From the NCBI RefSeq assembly GCF_020567375.1, contig NZ_JAJBZM010000001.1, forward strand, positions 851,935-915,934: a stretch of DNA of 64,000 nucleotides. The letters run 5' to 3'. A model generated the notes under the pieces. That model did not search any database, was not told the DNA's origin, and saw only the letters and a list, made by a program, of their open reading frames with translations. Positions within the stretch are counted from its first letter, which is position 1; the number at the start of each line of letters is the position of its first letter. Shown here in pieces: positions 37,830-46,838 of this stretch. Source of the stretch: Janibacter melonis. Its GTDB lineage: Bacteria; Actinomycetota; Actinomycetes; Actinomycetales; Dermatophilaceae. Position numbers and translations under genes: made by a program.

Positions 37830-37919
37830 CAGCTTTCCCGCCCAGGGCGGGAAAGCTCGACCTCGGGAAAGAACATTTCCTTCCCGAGGTCGAATGTTCC
37901 CGCCCTGGGCGGGAAAGTG
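37830..37919. terminator. Nested triple palindrome
   Basis: Three hairpins in about 90 bp: AGCTTTCCCGCCC/GGGCGGGAAAGCT first, then CGACCTCGGGAA/TTCCCGAGGTCG, then TTCCCGCCC/GGGCGGGAA. The first and third are also complementary to each other, so the whole could fold as one large cruciform. It directly follows the YbbN-like gene (ends 37930) and probably terminates it. Confidence 0.65.
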
Positions 37920-37929
37920 AGGGGGCCGC

Positions 37930-38895
37930 TCAGAAGAGGGCGCTCATGAGGGCGGTGCGGCCGCGGCGGACCCGCTCGTCCTGGGCCCCGACGACCTCGA
38001 AGAGGTCGAGAAGGTGGGCCTTGGCGCGCTCGCGCTCGTCCTCCTGCGTCGCGCGCACGACGTCGACGAGGCGGGCGAAGGCGTCCTCGACGTGCCCGCC
38101 GAGCACGTCGAGGTCGGCGACCATGATCGCCGCGTCGACGTCGGTGGGGTCGGCGGCCGCGGCCTCGCGGGCTTGCTGGAGGTCGACGCCCTGGGTGCGG
38201 GCCATGAGCGAGACCTGGGCCAGGCCGAGACGCGCGTCCTCGTCGGACGGGTCCTGGGTCAGCGCCTGCTCGAAGGCTGCCGCCGCCGCCGCGAGGTCAC
38301 CGCGCTCGACGGCGTCGTACGCCTCGACGTGCAGCGGCGAGAGCTCCTCCTCGACCTGCTCGACCCCGAGGTCGCCGACCTCGACACGACCGGTGACGCC
38401 CTGCTTGACGGCGAGCTGGAGGAACTCGGCGAGCACCCGGTCGAGGTCTTCGGCGCTGGGCACGTCCGGGAAGAGCGGGATCGCCTGGCCCTGCAGCAGG
38501 CCGATGGTGATCGGCATCTGCGGCGGACGCAGCGCCTGGAGGATGCCGGGGTTGGTGGCGAGGTCGATGCTCACGACCTGCACCCGCCCCTGGAGCCGCT
38601 CGGCGGCCGGCACGACGACGTCGAGCGCGGCCCGGCTCTGCGGGCTCTGCGAGGACCACAGGACGGCGAGCGCGGGCACGCTCACCGAGCGCTGGACGAG
38701 CTGGTTGAAGCTCGCGTCGTCACCGATGACGACGACCGGCGAGGCGAAGGGGTCGCCCCCCGCGGGCGCACCGCCCGCGGCCCCACCACCCGCCCCGGTC
38801 GGTCCGGCGCCACCCCCGGCAGCGGGGGCGGGAGCGGGCTGGCCAAGGGCGCCGAGGTCGACGGCGCCGCGGAGCGAGGAGTGCGGTTCGGTCAT
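37930..38895 (-). CDS. YbbN/CnoX-like thioredoxin-TPR protein
   Basis: 321 aa. A Gly/Ala/Pro-rich N-terminal 50 residues precede a thioredoxin-like domain (VVVIGDDASFNQLVQRSVSVPALAVLWSSQSPQSRAALDVV) in which the CxxC is replaced by SQSPQS, so it cannot do thiol exchange. It keeps the cis-Pro region (PQMPITIGLLQGQ). The C-terminal part is TPR-like (AYDAVERGDLAAAAAAFEQAL and so on). This fits the YbbN co-chaperone type, which protects or delivers clients to chaperones. It begins at ATG 38895 and is a lone gene. Confidence 0.85.
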   Translation of the reverse strand: MTEPHSSLRGAVDLGALGQPAPAPAAGGGAGPTGAGGGAAGGAPAGGDPFASPVVVIGDDASFNQLVQRSVSVPALAVLWSSQSPQSRAALDVVVPAAERLQGRVQVVSIDLATNPGILQALRPPQMPITIGLLQGQAIPLFPDVPSAEDLDRVLAEFLQLAVKQGVTGRVEVGDLGVEQVEEELSPLHVEAYDAVERGDLAAAAAAFEQALTQDPSDEDARLGLAQVSLMARTQGVDLQQAREAAAADPTDVDAAIMVADLDVLGGHVEDAFARLVDVVRATQEDERERAKAHLLDLFEVVGAQDERVRRGRTALMSALF

Positions 38896-38923
38896 GCCCC
38901 GATCTTCGCAGACGGCCCCGGGG

Positions 38924-39892
38924 TCAGGATCCCTTGGCCGAGGAGAGCTGCTCGGAGGCGCCGACGACGGTGACGTCGCCCCCCTTCGGCGCGACGACGG
39001 CGACGGTCTCGAGGTGCTGGACGCTCAGCCGGTCGCCGACGGTGTCCTCGCCGACGAGGTCGGTGAGCTCGTCGGGCAGGGTGAGCTCCTTGGCGTCCTC
39101 GCCGGCAGAGATCGTGTCCGTGCGGGTGAGCGTCGTGATCGTCAGCGTGCCGCCGTCGGCGAGCGGGAAGACCATCCCGTCCGAGGAGGGCGTGTGCGAG
39201 ACCTTGTAGCTCGCGAGGTCGCCGAGCCGCTTGGCCTGCTTCGCGGCGTTCGTGCGCAGCGCGCTCGAGAAGGGGTCGTCGACGGCGACGCCCTTGGGGT
39301 CGCTCTTCGGAGCGGGGTAGGACACGGCCTTCGCCCACCGGGCGACGGGCTGGAGGTCCTTCGCGCCGACCTTCGTCGGCACCTCGACCGCGCCGTCGCT
39401 CTCGGCGAGCGCGGGCACGGTGGCCCCCGCCGCCATCGGCACCGAGGCGTAGAGGCGGTACTGCGAGCGCGGGCTGTCGGCGACGAGCACGTGGAGGTGC
39501 TGCTCCTCGTCCTGCTGCGAGGTCGCGAGGATCGTGCGCGGCCAGGACGTGCCCTTGCTCACGGCGATGACGGTCGGCTCGGCGGAGGGGGCCAGAGCCG
39601 CGCCCTCGCCCTCGACCTGCTCGACGTCGACCTTCGCGTCGGCCGCCTCGAGAGCCGGGCCGGTGAGCACGGTCTTGCGATCCTTCGCGCTGCCCTTGCC
39701 CTCGGCGTCGAGCGCGACGCCAACCTCGCCGAGGACGCGCTGGGTGACCTGCGCGCCCGCGGAGTCGGAGATCGACTGCCCCTGGGCGTCCTCGGCGGGG
39801 GCGTCGTGCAGGCCGGCGAGCGAGGAGCAGCCGCCCAGCGCGAGCGGGGTGGCCAGGGCCAGGGCGGCCAGACGGGTGCGGCGGGGGGTCAT
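38924..39892 (-). CDS. Putative lipoprotein, function unknown
   Basis: 322 aa. N-terminal lipobox: after RRTRLAALALATPLALGGC the Cys near residue 22 would be lipidated, anchoring it outside the membrane. The rest is a soluble domain with no motif I recognise. The segment before residue 130 is Ala/Glu/Gln-rich and acidic. Its ATG overlaps the stop of the upstream membrane protein (ATGA, 39889-39892), so the two likely work together at the cell surface. Confidence 0.75.
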   Translation of the reverse strand: MTPRRTRLAALALATPLALGGCSSLAGLHDAPAEDAQGQSISDSAGAQVTQRVLGEVGVALDAEGKGSAKDRKTVLTGPALEAADAKVDVEQVEGEGAALAPSAEPTVIAVSKGTSWPRTILATSQQDEEQHLHVLVADSPRSQYRLYASVPMAAGATVPALAESDGAVEVPTKVGAKDLQPVARWAKAVSYPAPKSDPKGVAVDDPFSSALRTNAAKQAKRLGDLASYKVSHTPSSDGMVFPLADGGTLTITTLTRTDTISAGEDAKELTLPDELTDLVGEDTVGDRLSVQHLETVAVVAPKGGDVTVVGASEQLSSAKGS

Positions 39893-40689
39893 CGGGTCTC
39901 CTTCGTCGTCGGGTCTGCCGGCTGTGCGGGCGTCCCGGTCTCGTCGGTCGTGTCAGGGGTGGCCGTCGCGTCGGCCGTGCCGAGCACCTGCGTCTCGTCG
40001 GCGGCGTCGGCCCCGTCCGCCGGGTCGGTCTGGACGGCCTCGTCCCGGCGGCCGTCCTCGTCCTCGCGACCGTCCTCGACCGGGCCGCCGGCGCGCGGGC
40101 CACGCCCGCCGCGGAGGGCGAGGTAGACGCCCCCGACGAGCAGCACGAGGCCGACGACGAGCAGGACGATCGCACGGGTGGACCAGCCGCTGTCGGTGAC
40201 GGTCATCGACACCTCGCTCAGCTGGGCGTCCTCGCCCGCCGTGACGACGAGCGTCTGGGGCGCGGCGTCCTGGGTGACCGTCAGCTGGGCCTGTCCCGTG
40301 CCGCGGGTCTCGCCCTGCCACAGGTCGTAGGTCTGCGGGTCGGCGCTGCCGGACCCGCTCGTCGTCGTCTCGAGCTCCCAGCCCGTGACGGAGACGCCCT
40401 GCGCGCGGGCGGCCTGCGCGTCCTGCATCACCGTGTCGACGTCCGAGGGACGGGCCAGACCCATCCACACGGGGGCGTCGCCGTCGGCGGTCGCGCGGAC
40501 GGTGACGTCGGAGTCCGTGCGGTTGAGCACGTCGGGCGGCAGGACGAGCGTCGAGTCGCCGGGGGCGGCCGTGAAGGTGGCCGTCCCCGACGTCCCGAGC
40601 TGGGTCACGAACCACCCGCCGACGAGCGCGCAGACGAGCCCGAGCACCGCGACGGCGGTCCCCAGGGCACGGGTGATGGGTCGGTGCAC
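39889..40689 (-). CDS. Membrane protein with large extracytoplasmic domain
   Basis: 266 aa. Helix near residues 9-29 (GTAVAVLGLVCALVGGWFV), an extracytoplasmic domain (about 30-170) of beta type, a second helix (AIVLLVVGLVLLVGGVYLAL) and an acidic Asp/Glu/Thr/Pro-rich cytoplasmic tail of about 75 residues. No known domain seen. The GTG start at 40689 is at the head of a two-gene operon with the lipoprotein; a GTCACA/GTAAAG repeat lies about 76-92 bases upstream. Confidence 0.72.
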   Translation of the reverse strand: MHRPITRALGTAVAVLGLVCALVGGWFVTQLGTSGTATFTAAPGDSTLVLPPDVLNRTDSDVTVRATADGDAPVWMGLARPSDVDTVMQDAQAARAQGVSVTGWELETTTSGSGSADPQTYDLWQGETRGTGQAQLTVTQDAAPQTLVVTAGEDAQLSEVSMTVTDSGWSTRAIVLLVVGLVLLVGGVYLALRGGRGPRAGGPVEDGREDEDGRRDEAVQTDPADGADAADETQVLGTADATATPDTTDETGTPAQPADPTTKETR

Positions 40690-40764
40690 GATGTGCTTCC
40701 TTCAACTCGACGACGGCCGCCGGAGGGACGGCCTGACCATCCAGGGTGGCAAAGATCGCCGAAG

Positions 40765-40781
40765 GTCACAAAATCGTAAAG
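40765..40781. promoter_or_regulatory. MtrA-like direct repeat upstream of the membrane protein-lipoprotein operon
   Basis: GTCACA (40765-40770) and GTAAAG (40776-40781), 11 bp apart, in an unusually AT-rich intergenic stretch. It is weaker than the 37780 site; proposed by similarity of spacing and half-sites. Confidence 0.4.
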
Positions 40782-40798
40782 AGATTCTCAGCCGGCAG

Positions 40799-42271
40799 TC
40801 AGCCGGCGGAGTCGATCTTCAGGGCCCCGTCCTCGCGCACGAGCGTGATGCTCTGACCGCTCATCGTCTGGGTCCCGTCGTGCTCGCGGGTGAGGGTGAA
40901 GCTCACCTCTCCGGTGTCCTCGTCGACCTCGACCTGCGAGGCGCTCGTCGAGGAGAAGCCGGACCACAGCTCGACGTAGGCCGCCTCGCCGCCCGCGGCC
41001 TGCTGCATCTGCGGCGTGAGCGAGCGCCAGGTGGCACGGGGGTCCGAGGACAGCCGGGAGTAGTGGTCGGTGACGAAGGTGCGCACCTCGTCCTCGGGGA
41101 AGGCCGGGGCGTCGCCCGCGGGCTGCGCGGTGCTCCCGCCGCCGACCGAGCTCGACGCCGCCCCCGCGCCGTCGCGGAGCCCCCCGGCCCCGTCGTCGCG
41201 ACCCGCGAGGAGGGCCAGACCGGCGGCGAGGAGGAGCAGGACACCACCCACGGCGAGCCAGGGCACCCACCGGCGCCGTGGCGAGCGGTGCGCACCGCGG
41301 TGCGCCGGGACCGGCGCCGGCCGCGCCTGGCGCAGGTGAGAGCGGGTGGGCGGCGCGGACGCCCGGGAGGGCGGGGTCGAGGTCGACGGCGGCGAAGGGG
41401 GAGCCACCGGCCGCATCGCGGCCGTGGGCGCGGAGGTCGCCGGGACGCCCTGACCCTCGGCGACGCGCTGCAGGTCGGCCCGGGCCTGCGCCGCGCTCCC
41501 CCGTCTCGCGGGGTCGCGGTCGAGGAGCCGCTCGAGCACGGGGGCCAAGGGCCCCGCAGAGGTCGCCGGCTCGGGCGGGTTGGTCGCGATGTGACGCAGG
41601 GTCGCCAGCGGGTTGCCCTGCGAGCGGTACGCGTCGTGCCCCTCCACGGCGAAGTAGATCGTCGCGCCGAGGGCCCACAGGTCGCTCGCCTCGCTCGGCT
41701 CGTGCCCGTCGGCCACCTCGGGGGCCATGTACGTCGGCGTGCCCGTCACCATGCCGGTGCTCGTCAGCTGGTCGTCGGCGCCGGCCCGCGCGGTGCCGAA
41801 GTCGGCGAGCTTGGGGCGTCGGTCGCCGATGAGGACGTTCGCGGGCTTGATGTCGCGGTGCACGACGCCGGCCGCGTGGGCGGCGACGAGGGCGGCGGCG
41901 AGCTGGGCGCCGAGATCGGCCGCGCCGCGCGGTCGCAGCGGTCCCCGGGCGCGCACCGCCTGGGCGAGGGTCGGCCCGTCGACGTACTCCATGACGAGCC
42001 ACGGGGCGCCGTCGTGCTGGACGACGTCGTAGACGGCGACGACGTTGGGGTGGTTGAGCGCGGCTGCGTGCCTCGCCTCGCGCATCGCGCGGCTCGTGCG
42101 GTCGTCGGTCTCGCCGGGGAAGGCGCCGAGCTGCTTGATCGCCACGTGCCGGCCGAGCCGCTCGTCGCGGGCCAGCCACACGACGCCCATGCCGCCGCGC
42201 CCGACGGGCCGCTCGGTGCGGTACCGCCCGGCGACGAGGCCCGGTCCGGGCTCGGTGGTCTTGACGCTCAC
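40799..42271 (-). CDS. Serine/threonine protein kinase (PknB-like), membrane anchored
   Basis: 490 aa. Hanks-type kinase: glycine loop VGRGGMGVVW, Lys46 in HVAIKQL, catalytic loop HRDIKPANV (Asp140), DFG in LADFGTARAG, and APEV. A Pro/Ser/Ala linker leads to a membrane helix (WVPWLAVGGVLLLLAAGLALLAG, about 345-367) and an extracytoplasmic domain of about 110 residues (EVRTFVTDHYSRLSSDPRATWRSLTPQMQQ) of NTF2-like character rather than PASTA repeats. GTG 42271 is 7 bases after TATCGT. The signal it senses is unknown; the neighbouring envelope genes suggest the cell surface. Confidence 0.9.
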   Translation of the reverse strand: MSVKTTEPGPGLVAGRYRTERPVGRGGMGVVWLARDERLGRHVAIKQLGAFPGETDDRTSRAMREARHAAALNHPNVVAVYDVVQHDGAPWLVMEYVDGPTLAQAVRARGPLRPRGAADLGAQLAAALVAAHAAGVVHRDIKPANVLIGDRRPKLADFGTARAGADDQLTSTGMVTGTPTYMAPEVADGHEPSEASDLWALGATIYFAVEGHDAYRSQGNPLATLRHIATNPPEPATSAGPLAPVLERLLDRDPARRGSAAQARADLQRVAEGQGVPATSAPTAAMRPVAPPSPPSTSTPPSRASAPPTRSHLRQARPAPVPAHRGAHRSPRRRWVPWLAVGGVLLLLAAGLALLAGRDDGAGGLRDGAGAASSSVGGGSTAQPAGDAPAFPEDEVRTFVTDHYSRLSSDPRATWRSLTPQMQQAAGGEAAYVELWSGFSSTSASQVEVDEDTGEVSFTLTREHDGTQTMSGQSITLVREDGALKIDSAG

Positions 42272-42278
42272 CGACCCC

Positions 42279-42284
42279 ACGATA
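42279..42284 (-). promoter_or_regulatory. Leaderless -10 of the kinase gene
   Basis: TATCGT on the minus strand, 7 bases before the GTG at 42271. Confidence 0.5.
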
Positions 42285-42403
42285 GGTGGGTCGGCGCCGT
42301 CGGTGGCCCCACGTCCCCTTCCCCGCCCGGTCGTGGCACCCGCGCGGGCCCCGGGCCTGGGGCCTAGATTGTCCCCGTCAGCATCACGAGCAAGGGGAGC
42401 ACC

Positions 42404-42910
42404 ATGTCCTACCAGCAGCCCGGGTACCCGGGCGCCGCACCGTCGCCCTACGGGGCCCCGAAGAAGGACAACACCCTGTGGTGGGTCCTCGGCGGGATCG
42501 GTGCCGTCGTCCTCCTGTGCTGCTGCGGCGTGCTCGGCTTCTTCGGCTTCGCCGCGTACCAGGCCGACCAGGCGATCGAGAGCTACACCTCGTCGTCCTC
42601 GAGCGGCAGCGCGGGCACCCCGGTGACCGAGGGGCAGGCCGTGACGATCTCGGACGGCAGCATCGCCTCGGGCTGGGAGATCACGTCCAACGCGCTCGGC
42701 CTCGAGCCCTCGGGCATCGAGGTCACCAACACGACGTCGACCGCGCAGACCTACTTCTTCTACGTCAACTTCACCCAGGGCGGCACCGAGGTCGAGGACG
42801 CGCTGTGCACGACGAGCTCGGTCCAGCCCGGCGAGTCGGCGACGGCGAGCTGCCTGTCGACGGTGCCCGAGGGCACCGACTACGACGGGCTCACGATCTC
42901 GACGAGCTGA
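42404..42910 (+). CDS. Small membrane-anchored protein (FxLYD-like ectodomain)
   Basis: 168 aa. The Pro/Gly/Tyr-rich cytoplasmic N-terminus (SYQQPGYPGAAPSPYG) is followed by one membrane helix with a triple Cys (WWVLGGIGAVVLLCCCGVLGFFGF) and a Ser-rich stalk. The ectodomain of about 95 residues has beta strands (SGIEVTNTTSTAQTYFFYVNF) and two Cys that could pair, resembling FxLYD/DUF4352 domains. The function is unknown. RBS AGGGGAG precedes the ATG, and a TAGATT (42366-42371) is a plausible -10. Its 3' end overlaps meaB by 20 bp, tail to tail. Confidence 0.75.
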   Translation: MSYQQPGYPGAAPSPYGAPKKDNTLWWVLGGIGAVVLLCCCGVLGFFGFAAYQADQAIESYTSSSSSGSAGTPVTEGQAVTISDGSIASGWEITSNALGLEPSGIEVTNTTSTAQTYFFYVNFTQGGTEVEDALCTTSSVQPGESATASCLSTVPEGTDYDGLTISTS

Positions 42911-43868
42911 GACCCGCCTGCTCGAGCAGGCGGTCGGCGGCGGCGAAGGGGTCGAGCCCTCCGTCGAGGACCTCCTGGGCGAGGGCGTCGAGCCGGTCAT
43001 CACCGGCGTCGCCCGCGAACCGGCGGCGCAGCCCCGCGAGGGCGAGCGCCTCGATCTCGTCGACGGTGCGTCGCCGACGTCGCGCCTCGAGCCCGCCGTG
43101 CTCGCGCGACCACGCGAGGTGGGCGTCGACCGCCTCGACGATCTCGCTCACGCCCGTGCCGTCGAGGGCGACCGCCCGCACGACCGGCGGGCGCCACAGG
43201 TGCGGCTCGGTGCGGTCGCCGAGGCTGACCATCCGGCGCAGGTCCCGCACGGTGTCGTCGGCCCCGGCCCGGTCGGACTTGTTGACGACGAAGACCTCGC
43301 CGATCTCGAGGATCCCGGCCTTGGCCGCCTGGATCCCGTCGCCCATGCCCGGGGCGAGGACGACGACGGAGGTGTCGGCGAGCCGGGCGACCTCGACCTC
43401 CGACTGACCGACGCCGACGGTCTCGAGGAGCACGACGTCGAAGCCGGCGGCGTCGAGCACGCGGATCGCCGAGGGAGCCGTCGCGGACAGGCCACCGAGA
43501 TGGCCCCGGCTGGCCATGGATCGGATGAAGACGCCGTCGTCACCCGCGTGCTCGGTCATCCGGATGCGGTCGCCGAGCAGGGCCCCGCCGGAGAAGGGCG
43601 AGCTGGGGTCGACGGCGAGCACCGCCACCCGGCGCCCCGCCGCCCGCAGGACCGAGACGAGCGCGCTCGTCGTCGTCGACTTGCCGACCCCGGGCGCACC
43701 GGTGAGCCCGACGACATGGGCTCCCCCGACGTGCGGCGCGAGCGCCGCGACGATCTCGGGAAGTGCCGGGTGCTCGTCCTCGACGAGCGAGATGAGCCGC
43801 GCGACGGCACGCGCAGTCCCCTCCCTCGCCGCAGCGACGAGAGAGGGGACGTCGACGGGTCGGGGCAC
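42891..43868 (-). CDS. meaB: MeaB, G-protein chaperone of acyl-CoA mutases
   Basis: 325 aa. It guards and reloads adenosylcobalamin-dependent mutases (methylmalonyl-, ethylmalonyl- or isobutyryl-CoA mutase). Walker A is GLTGAPGVGKSTTTSAL, followed by VLAVDPSSPFSGGALLGDRIRM, ETVGVGQSEVEVARLADTSVVV and base-recognition FVVNKSDRAGAD. The start GTG 43868 (VPRPVDVPSL) is 2 bases after the thiolase stop. It is encoded far from the mutase at 54-56 kb but within the same acyl-CoA region. Confidence 0.93.
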   Translation of the reverse strand: MPRPVDVPSLVAAAREGTARAVARLISLVEDEHPALPEIVAALAPHVGGAHVVGLTGAPGVGKSTTTSALVSVLRAAGRRVAVLAVDPSSPFSGGALLGDRIRMTEHAGDDGVFIRSMASRGHLGGLSATAPSAIRVLDAAGFDVVLLETVGVGQSEVEVARLADTSVVVLAPGMGDGIQAAKAGILEIGEVFVVNKSDRAGADDTVRDLRRMVSLGDRTEPHLWRPPVVRAVALDGTGVSEIVEAVDAHLAWSREHGGLEARRRRRTVDEIEALALAGLRRRFAGDAGDDRLDALAQEVLDGGLDPFAAADRLLEQAGLSSSRS

Positions 43869-43870
43869 GA

Positions 43871-45070
<1,200 letters not shown>

Positions 45071-45199
45071 GCCAGGCCCTCCAGAGGGGTTCGTGGGGTC
45101 GCCGACGTCGACGTCGACTGCCAGGCACTCTAGCCACGCCCGCCGACGGCGTCGCGGTCGCTGGGTGGCAGGTCACAGACAGCCCCGCGCCGGCGCTCC

Positions 45200-45205
45200 T
45201 ATGCT
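45200..45205 (+). promoter_or_regulatory. Leaderless -10 of the epimerase gene
   Basis: TATGCT, 6 bases before ATG 45212; no ribosome binding site. Confidence 0.55.
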
Positions 45206-45211
45206 CCGCCC

Positions 45212-45667
45212 ATGACGCCCAGCACCAGCCCCCAGCCGCACGGCGACCTCTTCACCCACATCGACCACGTCGGTGTCGCGGTGCCCGACCTCGACGACGC
45301 CATCGCCTTCTACCGGGACACCTACGGCATGGAGCTGGCCCACGAGGAGGTCAACGAGGAGCAGGGCGTGCGCGAGGCGATGATGCGCGTCGGCGCCTCC
45401 GGCTCGTGCATCCAGCTCCTCGCGCCGCTCGACGAGACCTCGACGATCGCGAAGTTCCTCGACCGCAACGGCCAGGGGATCCAGCAGCTCGCCTACCGGG
45501 TCGAAGACATCGACGCCGTGTGCGCGACCCTGCGCGAGCGCGGCCTGCGCCTGCTCTACGACACCCCGAAGCGGGGCACGAGCGACAGCCGGGTCAACTT
45601 CATCCACCCCAAGGACGCCCGCGGCATCCTCGTCGAGCTCGTCGAGCCCGCCGCCGCGGCTCACTGA
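45212..45667 (+). CDS. mce: Methylmalonyl-CoA epimerase
   Basis: 151 aa, vicinal-oxygen-chelate fold, converting the 2S and 2R epimers of methylmalonyl-CoA (and ethylmalonyl-CoA). IDHVGVAVPDLDDAIAFYRDTYGMELAHEEVNEEQGVREAMMRVG and SRVNFIHPKDARGILVELVEP are close to known epimerases. The metal His of the usual HHIAF block is changed: the sequence reads GIQQLAYRV, with Gln-Gln in place of His-His. This may be a lineage variant. It is divergent from the thiolase-meaB pair. Confidence 0.9.
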   Translation: MTPSTSPQPHGDLFTHIDHVGVAVPDLDDAIAFYRDTYGMELAHEEVNEEQGVREAMMRVGASGSCIQLLAPLDETSTIAKFLDRNGQGIQQLAYRVEDIDAVCATLRERGLRLLYDTPKRGTSDSRVNFIHPKDARGILVELVEPAAAAH

Positions 45668-45699
45668 CGAGACACCGGCGCCGGCTTGTCGGCCCGGCC

Positions 45700-45753
45700 C
45701 CGGGAAACCCTCGCGCACCCGGGCAATGACCCGGGGGCGCGGGGGTTTCCCGG
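45700..45753. terminator. Convergent palindrome between mce and an SDR gene
   Basis: Outer arms CCGGGAAACCC (45700-45710) and GGGTTTCCCGG (45743-45753), then inner GCGC pairs and an ACCCGGGC/GACCCGGG core. It lies between convergent genes (45667 and 45823). Confidence 0.65.
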
Positions 45754-45822
45754 TCGCGGCACGGTGTCACGGGCGTGGTGCGAAGGGAGCGCCGTCACCA
45801 GCACGTCGTCGGCGGCCGGGCC

Positions 45823-46611
45823 TCAGGGGCGCAGGTAAGACGCCCCGTTGAGGTCGAGCACCGCGCCCGAGGCCCACTGCGCCTGGGGCGAGGTGAGGTA
45901 GAGGACCGCCTCGGCGACCTCCTGCGGGGTCGCCACCCGGCCGAAGGGGCTCTGGGCACGGACCGCGTCGCCCCGCGGTCCGGCGAGCGTCTCGTCCTGG
46001 CGCTGCGTGGCGACGAAGCCCGGGGCCACCGTCGCCACGCTGATGCCGTGGGGGGCGAGCGCGAGGGCGAGCGACTGCCCCATGGCGTGCAGACCCGCCT
46101 TCGCCGCCCCGTACGCCGGGTGGTCGGGCTCGCCGCGGTAGGCCCCGCGCGACCCGATGGTGACGACCGCCCCCGCGGTCCCGGTCGCGATCATCGAGCG
46201 GGCGACGAGGTAGGTGACCGCCGCCGGTGCGAGGAGGTCGACGTCGACCATCGAGCGCCACGCGCGCTGCCACGTCTCGAAGTCGACGTCGTCGACCCGG
46301 TGGTGGCTCGCGGCGCTCGGGGCGACCGCGGCGTTATTGACGAGCACGTCGAGGTGCCCGAGCGCGTCGACCGCCTCGCCCACGACCCGCTGGGCGACGG
46401 CGTCGTCGGTGAGGTCGCCCCCGACGAGGACGTGCCCCTCCCCCGCGAGCGTCTCGATCGTCTCCTGCCCGGCAGACCGGTCGGAGCCGAAGTGCACGGC
46501 GACCCGGTCGCCGCGACCGGCCAGCGCGACGGCGACGGCGCGCCCGATGCCGCGCGAGGCGCCGGTCACCAGGGCGGTGCGGCGCGGGGTCGGGTCGGGG
46601 GTGTCGGGCAT
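45823..46611 (-). CDS. Short-chain dehydrogenase/reductase (FabG/PhaB-like)
   Basis: 262 aa. Rossmann motif TGASRGIGRAVAVAL (TGxxxGIG), NNAAV, and the catalytic Ser-Tyr-Lys in VVTIGSRGAYRGEPDHPAYGAAKAGLHAM; the C-terminus ASGAVLDLNGASYLRP is typical of FabG-like classical SDRs. 3-oxoacyl-CoA reduction is possible given the neighbouring thiolase and divergent ccr, but other substrates are equally possible. ATG 46611 with a weak upstream site. Confidence 0.85.
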   Translation of the reverse strand: MPDTPDPTPRRTALVTGASRGIGRAVAVALAGRGDRVAVHFGSDRSAGQETIETLAGEGHVLVGGDLTDDAVAQRVVGEAVDALGHLDVLVNNAAVAPSAASHHRVDDVDFETWQRAWRSMVDVDLLAPAAVTYLVARSMIATGTAGAVVTIGSRGAYRGEPDHPAYGAAKAGLHAMGQSLALALAPHGISVATVAPGFVATQRQDETLAGPRGDAVRAQSPFGRVATPQEVAEAVLYLTSPQAQWASGAVLDLNGASYLRP

Positions 46612-46711
46612 GTCGGCTCCTCGAAGGGGGTGGCGGTCCCAGCACCGTAGACGCCCCCGGGGCAGCACCGCCGGGCAGCGCCGACGGCACTGCCCCTCAC
46701 GGCACGACGGT

Positions 46712-46777
46712 GAGAGCCAGGTCACCGCGTGACCGGTCTCTCACCGCCGCCGTGGCTCCCCCTTCGCTGGCTACCTT
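46712..46777 (+). promoter_or_regulatory. 31-bp dyad and probable promoter of ccr
   Basis: A symmetrical operator-like element, GAGAG-N3-GGTCAC-CGC-GTGACC-N3-CTCTC (46712-46742). TACCTT at 46772-46777 is a plausible -10, placing the dyad about 40-70 bases upstream of transcription start. The regulator is not identified. Confidence 0.55.
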
Positions 46778-46838
46778 GACCACCAGGCGCCCGCCGGGCG
46801 CCGTCCACCCCGACCGACCGAGAGGCCGAGGAGCACAC

